From positions 1 through 64,000 of the forward strand of contig CANREM010000009.1 in the NCBI GenBank assembly GCA_947629675.1: a stretch of 64,000 bases of DNA. The letters are read 5' to 3'. The notes below the pieces were generated by a model, which saw nothing but the letters and a program-made list of their open reading frames with translations, was not told the origin of the DNA and made no database searches. Every line of letters starts with the position of its first letter. Positions within the stretch are counted from its first letter, which is position 1. The position numbers were made by a program, and so were the translations under genes. This stretch comes from an uncultured Clostridia bacterium (GTDB lineage: Bacteria > Bacillota > Clostridia > Christensenellales > Borkfalkiaceae). Shown piece after piece: positions 52,991 to 61,983 of this stretch.

Positions 52991-55334
52991 ATTTTGCAAG
53001 AACTTTTACGATCTCGAGGGCGTTGCGGAAAAGTTCGGCGCGGGTGAGAGCTTCCCTCTTCCCGAGGCCCTTTAAGGGAGAGCCGCCCTGCACTCTTTTT
53101 CCGAGATAGTCCCCGCCCGGCATGAGGACATTGACCCCCGCACGGATGCGGTAGGCGTTGTTTTTCACATGGCGGAATTCGGGGCTTTTGGCGCACTTCA
53201 TCCACCAATCGGTGACGACGCACCCGTCAAAGCCCCACTCGCCGCGAAGGATGCCGCGGACAAGTTCGAAATTATAGTATGCCCAGACACCGTTGATCTT
53301 GTTGTAGGAGGTCATGAGAAAGTCCGGCCTGCCCTCCTTCACGCAGATCTCGAAGGCGTAGAGGTGCAGCTCGCGCAGGGCGCGCTCGGAGAGACGGGAA
53401 TCGTTCCGGCTGCGGTTGAACTCCTGATCGTTGCAGGCGAAGTGTTTGGGACAGGCACAGGTGCCGCCCCTCTTCAGCCCGCGGACGGCCGCAGCGGCCA
53501 TCTTACCCGTGAGGAGCGGGTCCTCGGAAAAGTACTCGAAATTGCGTCCGCAGAGCGGATTTCGCTGGAGGTCCATGGCGGGGGCAAGGAGGACGTTTGA
53601 CCCCCTTTCTTTCATCTCTGTCGCGAGCATGGTATAGACCTCTTCGATGAGGGCGACATCAAAACTGCTCGCAAGCAGGGTGCCGATGGGGATGAGGGAT
53701 GAGGGCGTTTTCAGGCGGACGCCCGAGGGTCCGTCCGTCATCGTGATGCAGGGAACGCCCCGCGCGCGAAGCTCCTTCGTGACGCCGCCCATGACGCCGG
53801 CATTGCCGGACGCGCCCAAGGGGCTGTCCATCCTGAGTGCCCCGTGCGAGAGGTCGAAAAGCTCCTGATTTGTGAGCTGTGCCAAAAATTCTTCTGCGGT
53901 GGCGCGGCTCTCTTTCACATCGGAAAAGGTGACGCCCCGCTCTCCCGAGAAGGGGACCTCAGCGGGAAGGCGGGACAAGATCTCTTTTTTCAAGTCCTTT
54001 CGGGCGGTGCGCACCTCGCGCTTTGCGCCCTCCCCTCCGCATACGGAAAAGGCATATTGGGGTGCACAATTTTCGGAGAGCTGTTCGACGATCTTCTCCT
54101 CTTCGACGTAAAATCCCCCTACCATGTCCGCGATACGCACGTCAGATCCGACATAAATTTCATACCGTCCGCGGCTCATTACGAAGGCGGACTTTTCTTC
54201 GTCATAGACGCAATATGCCCTCTTCGGGATGGGAAGCTTGCCCTCCTCCTCTTCGCCAGGGGAAAGGGTGCACGTCTTTCGGAAGGCGGCAAGGCATCGG
54301 GCGGGACCGTCCGGCACTCTCACATATACCTCGACGACCTCCCGCCCTGCAGTGTTTCCCACATTTTTCACACGGTATTTTACGGCATCCTCCGAGAAGG
54401 ACGCCTTGATCTCAAACTCTGTATAGCTCAGCCCGAAGCCGAAGGGGAAGAGGACGCGCTCCTTCGCGAAACTCTCGAAGTAGCGATAGCCGAGAAAGAT
54501 ATCCTCCTCGTATTCGTTGTAGTCCGCACCTCCGAAGTTCTGCGCGGGGTAGTCCTCGTACGACTTCGCGATACAGGCGGGCAGCTTCCCCGAGGGGGAG
54601 AGCTTGCCGAGGAGAAGGTCGGCCGCGGCATTTCCCGTCTCCATCCCCCCTTGCCAGATGATAAGGACCGCCCCGACGGGAAATTCCTCTATCCACGAAA
54701 GATCGATGATACTGCCGATGTTGAGGAGGACGGCGACGTGCGGAAAGCGCGCCGTGACCTTGCGCAATAGCTCTCTCTCCGCCTTCGTGAGATAGAAACT
54801 CCCCTCGCGCAGTTCGTTCTCGCGATCCTCCCCCGCCGCTCTTCCGAGGACGATGACGGCGGTGTCCGTCTCCCGTTCGGCCGCCGAGAAAATTTCTTCG
54901 GGGACCTCCGCCTCGGGGTAGAAGTAAGGCCAATTCCCCCAGCTTCCCTCGGGGGCGGGGTTTTGCTTTCTCCAATCTTCGTAGAACTTTTTGACACATT
55001 CGACGATGGGGGCTTCCGCCCGCTCGAGGCCCTCGAGGATGCTCACGGCGTAGGGACGGACGACGTCGCCGCCCGAGCCGTACCCCGTGTAAAAGGTATC
55101 CGCCTGCACCCTGCCGAAGAGGGCGAATTTTCCCTTTATGGGGAGCGTGCCGTCGTTTTTGAGGAGAACGGCCCCCTCGGCGGCCGCACGGCGAAGGAGG
55201 GCGGAGATCTCCTCGGGGACGCTCGCGCCCACGGCGAGATGAGCGTTCTCCTTCTGTGAGAGCGCGGATCCCGTGAGTTTGAAAAAGATCCTTGCGGCAA
55301 AATTTTTCAGCCGATCCCTGACCGTCTTTGGCAT
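52983..55334 (-). CDS. Glycoside hydrolase family 3, domain-swapped order
   Basis: 783 residues. The GH3 C-terminal (alpha/beta sandwich) domain comes first ('GAVLLKNDGTLPIKG', about residue 50), then a fibronectin-III-like region (about 330-430). The GH3 TIM barrel comes last, with 'TMTDGPSGVR', 'CPKHFACNDQE' and the nucleophile Asp in 'GFDGCVVTDWW'. This reversed order is known in some Clostridia/Butyrivibrio-type beta-glucosidases. No signal peptide; an intracellular beta-glycosidase is likely. The ORF track's first 50 residues are repeat translation; the start at 55334 has GGGGAGGG upstream and a perfect promoter. Confidence 0.9.
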   Translation of the reverse strand: MPKTVRDRLKNFAARIFFKLTGSALSQKENAHLAVGASVPEEISALLRRAAAEGAVLLKNDGTLPIKGKFALFGRVQADTFYTGYGSGGDVVRPYAVSILEGLERAEAPIVECVKKFYEDWRKQNPAPEGSWGNWPYFYPEAEVPEEIFSAAERETDTAVIVLGRAAGEDRENELREGSFYLTKAERELLRKVTARFPHVAVLLNIGSIIDLSWIEEFPVGAVLIIWQGGMETGNAAADLLLGKLSPSGKLPACIAKSYEDYPAQNFGGADYNEYEEDIFLGYRYFESFAKERVLFPFGFGLSYTEFEIKASFSEDAVKYRVKNVGNTAGREVVEVYVRVPDGPARCLAAFRKTCTLSPGEEEEGKLPIPKRAYCVYDEEKSAFVMSRGRYEIYVGSDVRIADMVGGFYVEEEKIVEQLSENCAPQYAFSVCGGEGAKREVRTARKDLKKEILSRLPAEVPFSGERGVTFSDVKESRATAEEFLAQLTNQELFDLSHGALRMDSPLGASGNAGVMGGVTKELRARGVPCITMTDGPSGVRLKTPSSLIPIGTLLASSFDVALIEEVYTMLATEMKERGSNVLLAPAMDLQRNPLCGRNFEYFSEDPLLTGKMAAAAVRGLKRGGTCACPKHFACNDQEFNRSRNDSRLSERALRELHLYAFEICVKEGRPDFLMTSYNKINGVWAYYNFELVRGILRGEWGFDGCVVTDWWMKCAKSPEFRHVKNNAYRIRAGVNVLMPGGDYLGKRVQGGSPLKGLGKREALTRAELFRNALEIVKVLAKLS

Positions 55335-55358
55335 GCGGTCCCTCCCCGTTTTTTGTAT

Positions 55359-55387
55359 ATTATAGCATGCGGAGGGAGAAGTGTCAA
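55359..55387 (-). promoter_or_regulatory. GH3 promoter (perfect consensus)
   Basis: Minus strand TTGACA (55382-55387), 17 nt, TATAAT (55359-55364), 24 bp before the ATG. Confidence 0.85.
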
Positions 55388-55672
55388 GGGGACTTGCGCC
55401 CACCCCCCTACCCCCCTCCCGCGGAGGGGGGCAACGGACTGCGTATGAGGGGATCCTCTCGGGGCTATGCCCTCGGGATGACACGTAGGGCGGGGAAGGA
55501 TGACGCGGTTAAACGCGGACTGCGTATGAGGGGATCCACTCGGGGTTATGCCCCTCGGGATGACACGTAGGGCGGGGCAGGATGACGTGGTTAAACGCGG
55601 ACTGCGTATGAGGGGATCCTCTCGGGGGTATGCCCCTCGGGATGACACGTAGGGCGGGATGACGCGGGTACC
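55388..55672. repeat. Mosaic repeat cluster, three tandem 81/82-bp units
   Basis: After a C/G-rich hairpin module (about 55400-55431), three units start with GGACTGCGTATGAGGGGATCC at 55436, 55517 and 55599. Each has a GGATCC-hairpin and GATGACACGTAGGGCGGG. No gene; the ORFs listed here are repeat translations. Confidence 0.9.
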
Positions 55673-55692
55673 AAATGTGCTATGAATTTTTC

Positions 55693-55721
55693 TTGCATTT
55701 GAATAAAGTTTATTATATAAT
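55693..55721 (+). promoter_or_regulatory. Promoter of the M18 aminopeptidase gene
   Basis: -35 TTGCAT (55693-55698), 17 nt, -10 TATAAT (55716-55721). Because the -10 overlaps an upstream in-frame ATG (55720), that ATG cannot be the start. Confidence 0.8.
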
Positions 55722-55743
55722 GTTGGAAAAGGAGAAAGCGTTC

Positions 55744-56985
55744 ATGGATCTTTGCGAATTTTTGAGAAGTTCTTACACCGCCTATCATGCGGCGGAAAAC
55801 GCGGCCAAAATGTGCGAAGAAGCGGGCTTTACGCGCCTTCGCGAACAGGAAATATGGAACCTTCAGGACGGCGGGGCGTACTATGTCGTGCGGGGCGGGA
55901 GCATCGTCGCCTTCCGCTTTGCGAAGGGCGGAAAGTTCAGGATCGTCGCCTCGCATAGCGATTCCCCCTGCCTCAAACTCAAGGAAAACGCCGCGTGCTT
56001 TGACGGGACGCATTGCCGCCTCAATGCGGAGGGATACGGCGGAGGACTTTGGTACACCTTCTTCGACCGCCCGCTCGCCCTCGCGGGAAGGGTCATTCGG
56101 GAGAAGGGCGACGCGCTCACAGCCGAACTCTATACGAGTGATTTTCGTATCGTCCTTCCCTCGCTCGCCATTCATCAGAACCGCGAGGCAAACGAAAAGT
56201 TTGCGGTCAATCTTCAGACGGAGCTTGCGCTAGCAGGGCTAAGAGACACCTCTGTCACGGACATGGTAGGCCCGTATTCTGCCTATGACCTCTTTTTGGT
56301 GCCCGCCGAAGAGCCTTTTTCGAGCGGAGCAAACAAAGAATTTCTTACCTCGCCCCGTCTCGACGATCTTATGGGCGTCTATACCTCTGTAAGCTCCCTC
56401 CTTGCGGCAAAACCTTCTTCCGACACCCTCGTTGCCGCCTGTTTCGAGGCGGAGGAGATCGGGAGCGGCACGCAGAGCGGCGCGGGGAGCGACTTTTTGA
56501 GAAACATCCTTGCCCGCATCTCCAATGCGCAAAAGAGAGGCCGCGAAGAGGAGCTTGCCGCATATTCCTCCTCACTTCTTTTCTCCCTCGACAACGCGCA
56601 TGCGGTTCACCCCAATCATCCCGAAAAGAGCGACCCGACCAACCGCGTTGTTCTCGGCGGAGGAGTGGTCCTGAAGGCGCATGCAGGCGGGGCGTACACG
56701 ACGGACGGCATGACTGCCGCCATTGCAAAGAAGATCTTCTCCGGGGCGGGGGTGAAGGTGCAGACCTTCTATAACCGCTCGGACGTAAGGAGCGGCTCCA
56801 CTCTTGGGGCGATCTCCATGAGGGCAGTGAGCATCCCCTCCGTCGATTTGGGGGTGGCCCAGCTCGCGATGCACTCCGCCTCGGAGACGGCAGCATGGAG
56901 CGATATCAAAGAACTTGAAAAGGCCCTCGAGGCGTTCTATCGGGCTGAAATCGAATTTACGGGGAATGAGGCGACGGTGAAGTAA
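55744..56985 (+). CDS. M18-family aminopeptidase
   Basis: 413 residues. Metal-site segments of the M18 family are visible: 'ASHSDSPCLKLK' (first His), 'SPRLDDLMG' (Asp), 'FEAEEIGSGTQSGA' (Glu-Glu pair), 'SLDNAHAVHPNHPEK' and a late His. M18 enzymes are dodecameric zinc aminopeptidases favouring acidic or neutral N-termini. The start was set at 55744 (AAAGGAG upstream), beyond the promoter's -10. Carries an in-frame GGACATGGTA (TDMVG) at 56259-56268. Confidence 0.92.
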   Translation: MDLCEFLRSSYTAYHAAENAAKMCEEAGFTRLREQEIWNLQDGGAYYVVRGGSIVAFRFAKGGKFRIVASHSDSPCLKLKENAACFDGTHCRLNAEGYGGGLWYTFFDRPLALAGRVIREKGDALTAELYTSDFRIVLPSLAIHQNREANEKFAVNLQTELALAGLRDTSVTDMVGPYSAYDLFLVPAEEPFSSGANKEFLTSPRLDDLMGVYTSVSSLLAAKPSSDTLVAACFEAEEIGSGTQSGAGSDFLRNILARISNAQKRGREEELAAYSSSLLFSLDNAHAVHPNHPEKSDPTNRVVLGGGVVLKAHAGGAYTTDGMTAAIAKKIFSGAGVKVQTFYNRSDVRSGSTLGAISMRAVSIPSVDLGVAQLAMHSASETAAWSDIKELEKALEAFYRAEIEFTGNEATVK

Positions 56986-57069
56986 CCCCTTCAGTCTCGG
57001 CTTTGCCTCGACAGCTCCCCACAGGGGCAGCAAGGGGTGTTATCGTTCCCCCATCTCTCGGACATGGTA
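56986..57069. repeat. Intergenic repeat with hairpins and a GGACATGGTA motif
   Basis: CCCCTTCAGTCTCGGCTTTG ... AGCTCCCCACAGGGGCAGCAAGGGG resembles the CCCC...GGGG intergenic repeats common in Clostridia. It is followed by CTCGGACATGGTATGG (motif 57060-57069). Confidence 0.5.
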
Positions 57070-57107
57070 TGGGGGAAATGCATCGGAGTTGAATTTTCAA
57101 AACAGAA

Positions 57108-57148
57108 AACCGCCCGCCGTGCGATGCACGGCGGGCGGTTCTTTTTTT
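57108..57148. terminator. Terminator between convergent M18 and ABC genes
   Basis: A 14-bp perfect stem AACCGCCCGCCGTG/CACGGCGGGCGGTT with CTTTTTTT on the plus side and TTTTCTGTTTT on the minus side. Confidence 0.92.
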
Positions 57149-57151
57149 ACT

Positions 57152-59158
57152 TTATTCAAGCTCGAACGCGCCCGTATAGAGCTGATAATATTTGCCCTTC
57201 TGGGCGATGAGCTGTTCGTGGGTGCCGCGCTCGATGATGCGGCCGTGCTCGAGGACCATGATGACGTTGGAGTTCTTGACGGTGGAAAGCCTGTGGGCGA
57301 TGACGAACACCGTTCTGCCCTCCATGAGTTTATCCATGCCGCGCTGGACGATGGCCTCCGTGCGGGTATCGATGGAGGAGGTCGCCTCGTCCAAGATCAT
57401 GACGGGCGGGTCGGCGACGGCGGCACGGGCGATGGAGAGGAGCTGCCTCTGCCCCTGCGAGAGATTCGCGCCGTTCTGGTGCAGCATCGTGTTGTACCCT
57501 TCGGGAAGGCGGGTGATAAAGTCGTCCGCGCCCGCGAGTTTGGCCGCCGCGATGCACTCCTCATCGGTGGCGTCGAGCTTGCCGTAGCGGATGTTCTCCA
57601 TGACGGTGCCCGTGAAGAGGTTGGTGTCCTGCAAAACCATGCCGATCGCGCGGCGCAGTTCCCCCTTCTTGATCTTATTGACGTTGATGCCGTCGTAGCG
57701 GATCTTGCCGTCGGCGATGTCGTAAAAGCGGGTGAGAAGGTTGGTGATGGTCGTCTTGCCCGCCCCCGTTGCCCCGACAAAGGCGACCTTCTGCCCGGGC
57801 TTAGCATAGAGCGAGATGTCGTGCAAAACGATCTTATCGGGGGTGTAGCCGAAGTCCACTTCGGACATCCGGATGTCCCCTTCGAGCTTGGTGTAGGTGA
57901 CGCTCCCGTCCTCTTTATGCGGATGCCGCCATGCCCATATGCCCGTGCGCTCCTCGCACTCTGTGAGCGTGCCGTCCTCCGCCTCGCGTACGTTGACGAG
58001 AGTGACATAGCCTTCGTCCTCCTCCGGCTTTTCATCGATGAGGGCGAAGATGCGCGCCGAGCCTGCAAGGCCCATGACGACAGAGTTGACCTGGTTGGAG
58101 ACCTGGTTGACATTGTTGGAGAACTGCCGCGTCATCTGCAGGAAGGAGACGATGTTCGCAACGGAGAAGGAACCGGCCTCGACGCCGAGCAGAGTGATGA
58201 CGCCAATGTTATGCACGTGCCCGATGGCGAACACGCAGCCGACGACGGCGATGATGACATAGAGGACGTGCCCGAAGTTGCCGAGGATGGGCATGAGCAT
58301 GTTCGCGTAGCGGTTTGCGCGGTTGGACTGGTCGTAGAGGTGGTCGTTGACCTTGTCGAAGTCGCGCTTTGCGGCCTCCTCATGGCAGAACACTTTGACG
58401 ACCTTCTGTCCGTTCATCATCTCCTCGATGTAGCCCTCCGTCTGCGCAACGGCGCGCTGCTGGCCGAGGAAATATTTCCCCGCGCCGCCGCCCACGACCT
58501 TGGTGATGACGAGGATGACCCCCACGCCGCCGAGGACGATGAGGGCGAGCCAGAAACTATAGTAGAGCATGATGCAGAAGAGCGTTGTGACCATGACGCC
58601 CGAGGTGATGAGTTGCGGGACGCTTTGTGCGATCATCTGGCGGAGCGAATCGATGTCGTTCGTGTAATAACTCATGATATCGCCGTGGCTCATCGTGTCG
58701 AAGTAGCGGATGGGAAGCTCCTGCATCCCGTCGAACATCTGCCCGCGCATCTTCTTCAAAAAGCCCTGCGTGATGATGGCGAGGAGCTGATGATAGACGC
58801 CTGTCGCGATGAGCGAGAGGATATACAGCCCGATGAGGGTGAGCATGTAGCGGGTGATCGCCCCGCCGACGACAAAGGTCGAGTTCTCGAAAGTGATCGT
58901 TCCGCCCCAACCTGCTCCCTGTTCGATCGCCGTGCCGACGACGGAGAACACCCTCTCCATGAAGATGGAGGGAAGGGCGGAGACGATCGCATTGAATACG
59001 ATGCACACGAGGGCCACCGTCATCATCTTGGGATAGAACTTGAAAAGGGCCTTGACGACGCGTTTGAACGTTCCCTTCGGGGCCTTCACATGCCCCTTTG
59101 CGGGCGCATGGCCGCGGCCGGGGCGCGCCATAGACATTTTAGGAGGCATCGTTTTCAC
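57152..59158 (-). CDS. ABC exporter half-transporter, second subunit
   Basis: 668 residues. A six-helix exporter membrane domain (about 35-340) is followed by an ATPase with Walker A GATGAGKTT, Q-loop, signature 'NLSQGQRQLLSIARA' and Walker B 'VMILDEATSSID'. There is an unusual ~45-residue insertion between the domains, rich in acidic residues (near 'VREAEDGTLTECEERTG'), and an extended basic N-terminus. It pairs with the upstream ABC gene, which it overlaps by 20 bp. This is the BmrCD/LmrCD-like heterodimeric drug/peptide exporter arrangement; substrate unknown. GGAGGTG precedes the ATG. Confidence 0.92.
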   Translation of the reverse strand: MKTMPPKMSMARPGRGHAPAKGHVKAPKGTFKRVVKALFKFYPKMMTVALVCIVFNAIVSALPSIFMERVFSVVGTAIEQGAGWGGTITFENSTFVVGGAITRYMLTLIGLYILSLIATGVYHQLLAIITQGFLKKMRGQMFDGMQELPIRYFDTMSHGDIMSYYTNDIDSLRQMIAQSVPQLITSGVMVTTLFCIMLYYSFWLALIVLGGVGVILVITKVVGGGAGKYFLGQQRAVAQTEGYIEEMMNGQKVVKVFCHEEAAKRDFDKVNDHLYDQSNRANRYANMLMPILGNFGHVLYVIIAVVGCVFAIGHVHNIGVITLLGVEAGSFSVANIVSFLQMTRQFSNNVNQVSNQVNSVVMGLAGSARIFALIDEKPEEDEGYVTLVNVREAEDGTLTECEERTGIWAWRHPHKEDGSVTYTKLEGDIRMSEVDFGYTPDKIVLHDISLYAKPGQKVAFVGATGAGKTTITNLLTRFYDIADGKIRYDGINVNKIKKGELRRAIGMVLQDTNLFTGTVMENIRYGKLDATDEECIAAAKLAGADDFITRLPEGYNTMLHQNGANLSQGQRQLLSIARAAVADPPVMILDEATSSIDTRTEAIVQRGMDKLMEGRTVFVIAHRLSTVKNSNVIMVLEHGRIIERGTHEQLIAQKGKYYQLYTGAFELE

Positions 59159-60956
59159 CTCCTTCTTCGCTCAGTTCCCCCATTTCGCCGAGGGAGGAGA
59201 CGGCCTTGCCGCCCTTGTTCTGGGTGGTGTAAACTTCGGTATAGATGGCGTTGGTGCCGAGCAGCTCCTCATGGGTGCCCACGGCGTCTATTTTGCCGTT
59301 CTCCATGATGATGATGCGGTCGGCATCCTCCACGGAAGAGGTGCGCTGGGCGATGATGATCTTGGTGGTCGAAGGGATATATTCGCGCATGGCCTTGCGG
59401 ATGAGGGCGTCGGTGTGCGTATCGACGGCGGAGGTGGAGTCGTCCAAAATCAAGATCTTGGGTTTTTTGAGAAGTGCCCGCGCGATGCAGAGGCGTTGCT
59501 TCTGACCGCCCGAGACATTCGTCCCGCCCTGCTCGATATAGGTGTCGTATTTGTCGGGGAAGCCTTGGATGAACTCGTCCGCCTGTGCGAGACGGCAGGC
59601 CTCCTCCATCTCCTCGTCCGTGGCGTCGGGATCCCCCCAGCGGAGATTCTCCTTTATGGTGCCCGAGAAGAGGACGTTCTTCTGAAGGACGACGGCGACC
59701 TGATTGCGGAGGGCCTCGAGGTCGTACTCTCTCACGTCCCTTCCGCCCACCTTCACGCTCCCCTCCGTCACGTCATAGAGACGGGAGATGAGGTTGACGA
59801 GCGACGTCTTGGAGGAGCCGGTCCCGCCGATGATGCCGATGGTCTCGCCCGAACGGATATGAAGATCGATATGATCGAGGACGTTCTTTTCCGCCGCCAG
59901 AGAATATTTGAAGGAGACGTCGTCGAAGTCGATGGAGCCGTCCTCCACTTCGAGAATGGCATCATCAGGGCTTTTTAAGGTACTCTCCTCGCCGAGGATC
60001 TCGCAGATACGCCTCGCGCTCTCCACCGACATCGCGATCATCGCAAACACCATGGAGAACATCATGAGCGACATCAGGATCTGCATGCCGTAGACGACGA
60101 GCTGGGAGATGCTCCAGACCGTGAGGCCCGTGTTCTTGAAGATGAGGTAGGAGCCGAGGAAGAGTACGGACGAGAGAACGCCGTAAAAGAATACCTGCAT
60201 GACGGGCTGGTTCCATGCGAGGATGCGCTCTGCCTTGGTGAAGTCCACCTGCACGTCTGTTGCGGCGCGGTCGAACTTGCGCTTCTCGAAATCCTCCCGC
60301 ACATAGGATTTCACGACACGGGCACCCGCGATGTTCTCCTGGATGCTCTCGTTGAGGTTATCGTACTTTTTGAACACGCGGTGAAAAAGGGGCATCGCCT
60401 TGCGCATGAGAAGGAAGAGGATGCAGGCAAGAGGCGGAATGACGCCCACGAAGATCCATGCGAGATTCCCCCCCATCACGAACGCCATGACGACGGAGAA
60501 GATCATCATGAGCGGACAGCGGATGGCGGTACGCACGATCATCATGAAGGACATCTGCACGTTCCCGACGTCCGTCGTCATACGGGTGACGAGAGAGGGC
60601 GTGGAGAATTTGTCGATGTTCTCGAAGGAAAATTCCTGCACTTTATAGTAGAGGTCCTTGCGAAGATTTTTCGCAAAGCCCGCCGAGGCCTTCGCACAGA
60701 AGGCACCCGCCAACGCCCCGCATGCAAGGGACGCTATGGACATGGCGACGAGGATCAGCCCGAACTGCCCCACGCCGAGGGTGGACCAGCTCGAACCCGA
60801 ACCCCAAAGCCCGATGCCCGATTCGATCGCCGTGCCCAGCTGGGCAATGACGAACGGAATGAGACATTCGAGAACGACTTCCCCCGTCACAAAGATGGGC
60901 GAAAGGATGGAGGCCGTCTTGTATTCCCGAACGCTCTTTGCCAAAGTTTTGATCAA
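59139..60956 (-). CDS. ABC exporter half-transporter, first subunit
   Basis: 605 residues. Exporter membrane domain (about 15-320), then an ATPase with Walker A GGTGSSKTS, where the usual Gly before Lys is Ser; signature 'NVSGGQKQRLCIARALL'; and Walker B 'ILILDDSTSAVD', with Asp where the catalytic Glu is normal. The degenerate Walker B fits the non-hydrolysing site subunit of a heterodimeric exporter. The start is taken as TTG 60956 because GGAGGTGATTTT lies just upstream; the ORF track began at 60995. Confidence 0.9.
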   Translation of the reverse strand: MIKTLAKSVREYKTASILSPIFVTGEVVLECLIPFVIAQLGTAIESGIGLWGSGSSWSTLGVGQFGLILVAMSIASLACGALAGAFCAKASAGFAKNLRKDLYYKVQEFSFENIDKFSTPSLVTRMTTDVGNVQMSFMMIVRTAIRCPLMMIFSVVMAFVMGGNLAWIFVGVIPPLACILFLLMRKAMPLFHRVFKKYDNLNESIQENIAGARVVKSYVREDFEKRKFDRAATDVQVDFTKAERILAWNQPVMQVFFYGVLSSVLFLGSYLIFKNTGLTVWSISQLVVYGMQILMSLMMFSMVFAMIAMSVESARRICEILGEESTLKSPDDAILEVEDGSIDFDDVSFKYSLAAEKNVLDHIDLHIRSGETIGIIGGTGSSKTSLVNLISRLYDVTEGSVKVGGRDVREYDLEALRNQVAVVLQKNVLFSGTIKENLRWGDPDATDEEMEEACRLAQADEFIQGFPDKYDTYIEQGGTNVSGGQKQRLCIARALLKKPKILILDDSTSAVDTHTDALIRKAMREYIPSTTKIIIAQRTSSVEDADRIIIMENGKIDAVGTHEELLGTNAIYTEVYTTQNKGGKAVSSLGEMGELSEEGGENDAS

Positions 60957-61057
60957 AAAATCACCTCCGTAGCCACAAACAAGGTCAAAACGCAAAAAAA
61001 CATAAATCTCGCGAAGAAATTTACGTTTCCCGTGCTGTTCCTCTTATAATTGTTTTT

Positions 61058-61086
61058 ATATTAACATCTCGCGCGCGAAATGTCAA
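61058..61086 (-). promoter_or_regulatory. Promoter of the ABC exporter pair
   Basis: Minus strand TTGACA (61081-61086), 17 nt, TAATAT (61058-61063). The spacer is palindromic (TCGCGCGCGA, with ACAT/ATGT outside), a possible operator. The leader is ~100 nt. Confidence 0.6.
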
Positions 61087-61205
61087 ACAAAGATGAGAAT
61101 ATATTATATTTTTCACAAAATAAACATCAATGGGGGTTTTTCGGAAAGAAATAAACAGTGGAATGTGAATTTCAAACGAATGGAAAGAGGGAAATCGCGC
61201 ACAGG

Positions 61206-61465
61206 ACAGGATGAGGCGGTTACATGCGGACTTCGTATTAGGGGATCCTCTCGGGGCTACGCCCCTCGGGATGACGCGGTTGACCCGCGCGGTCGCCCCA
61301 CCCCCTTTGATTCCCCCTCCCGAGGGAGGGGGTGACGGACTTCGTAACGGGGGATCCTCTCGGGGCTACGCCCCTCGGGATGACGCGGTTGACCCGCGCG
61401 GTCGCCCCACCCCCTTTGATTCCCCCTCCCGAGGGAGGGGGTGACGGACTTCGTATCGGGGGACG
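61206..61465. repeat. Mosaic repeat cluster, two 109-bp units plus a partial third
   Basis: GGACTTCGTA recurs at 61228, 61337 and 61446 (period exactly 109). Each unit contains GGATCCTCTCGGGGCTACGC-type hairpin, GATGACGCGG, and the CCCCACCCCCTTTGATT / CCCCCTCCCGAGGGAGGGGG module. No gene was seen in the 520-bp gap 60957-61476 apart from the ABC promoter. Confidence 0.92.
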
Positions 61466-61476
61466 TTGATTTTTTA

Positions 61477-61701
61477 TCAGTGGTCCTTCTTGATTTCCAG
61501 AATATCATCGGCGGAACAACCGATGAAGTTGCAAAGTTTGGAGAGGTTCGCAAGCGTGGGCAGCGTTCGGCCCGAGAGATATTGCGAGAGCGACGATGAA
61601 TCGATCCCCAAAGCCCTTGCGATCTCGATCTTCTTTTTCCCGCTGTGTTCGATCTCGAACTTCAAATTTTCACTGATTTTTTCATCTAAAGTTTTATCCA
61701 T
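61477..61701 (-). CDS. Xre/Cro-type DNA-binding protein
   Basis: About 74 residues (start taken at ATG 61701; the ORF track uses GTG 61707). A single helix-turn-helix: 'KKIEIARALGIDSSSLSQYL' then SGRTLPTLANLSKLC. No extra domain, so it is probably a dimeric repressor of the divergent 44-codon gene and perhaps of itself. No strong ribosome binding site. The gene is somewhat AT-richer than its surroundings. Confidence 0.82.
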   Translation of the reverse strand: MDKTLDEKISENLKFEIEHSGKKKIEIARALGIDSSSLSQYLSGRTLPTLANLSKLCNFIGCSADDILEIKKDH

Positions 61702-61734
61702 ACCCACATTTTATTGGGTAATGCTAAAAAATGC

Positions 61735-61780
61735 TTGACATCTGGGTGTCGCCCAGATTATAATTTAAGCAACACTTAAA
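61735..61780 (+). promoter_or_regulatory. Promoter of the 44-codon gene with two inverted repeats
   Basis: -35 TTGACA (61735-61740), 18 nt, -10 TATAAT (61759-61764). The spacer is almost wholly the inverted repeat TCTGGG-TGTCG-CCCAGA (61741-61757). A second repeat TTTAAG-CAACA-CTTAAA (61764-61780) covers the start region. Both have 6-bp arms and a 5-bp gap, with centres 23 bp apart, as expected for paired repressor operators. Confidence 0.8.
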
Positions 61781-61795
61781 TAAACGGAGGAAAAA

Positions 61796-61930
61796 ATGAG
61801 CATAGAACAGCTGCTTGCTCTGCTGCGGGCGGAGCTTGAGGACGATCTCGTCGGAATGGTCTCAGTGGAAAAGAACACACTCATAATCTCTTTTGCAGAT
61901 GGATCGGAACGCAAAATCACTGTCTCGTAA
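61796..61930 (+). CDS. 44-residue protein divergent from Xre gene, hypothetical
   Basis: Not in the ORF track. 44 residues: an N-terminal acidic helix (SIEQLLALLRAELEDD), then two probable strands ('TLIISFADGSERKITVS'). It has GGAGG 6 nt before the ATG, a consensus promoter with operators, and a perfect 15-bp hairpin after the stop, so it is well supported as a gene. The divergent pairing with a lone Xre protein could be a toxin/antitoxin-like or switch module; nothing identifies the function. Confidence 0.78.
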   Translation: MSIEQLLALLRAELEDDLVGMVSVEKNTLIISFADGSERKITVS

Positions 61931-61944
61931 CGCTTTTGTAAGCA

Positions 61945-61983
61945 ACAAGGTCTCCGCAGACAATTTGCCTGCGGAGACCTTGT
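61945..61983 (+). terminator. Hairpin after the 44-codon gene
   Basis: Perfect 15-bp stem ACAAGGTCTCCGCAG / CTGCGGAGACCTTGT, 9-nt loop, followed only by GTTTCGG, so the T-tract is weak. Confidence 0.6.

Noticed and set aside
55436-61465. Possible CRISPR arrays at 55436-55672 and 61228-61465
   Set aside because: The tandem units are repeated over their full 81/82 or 109 bp, with no unique spacers of regular length, and no cas genes are nearby.
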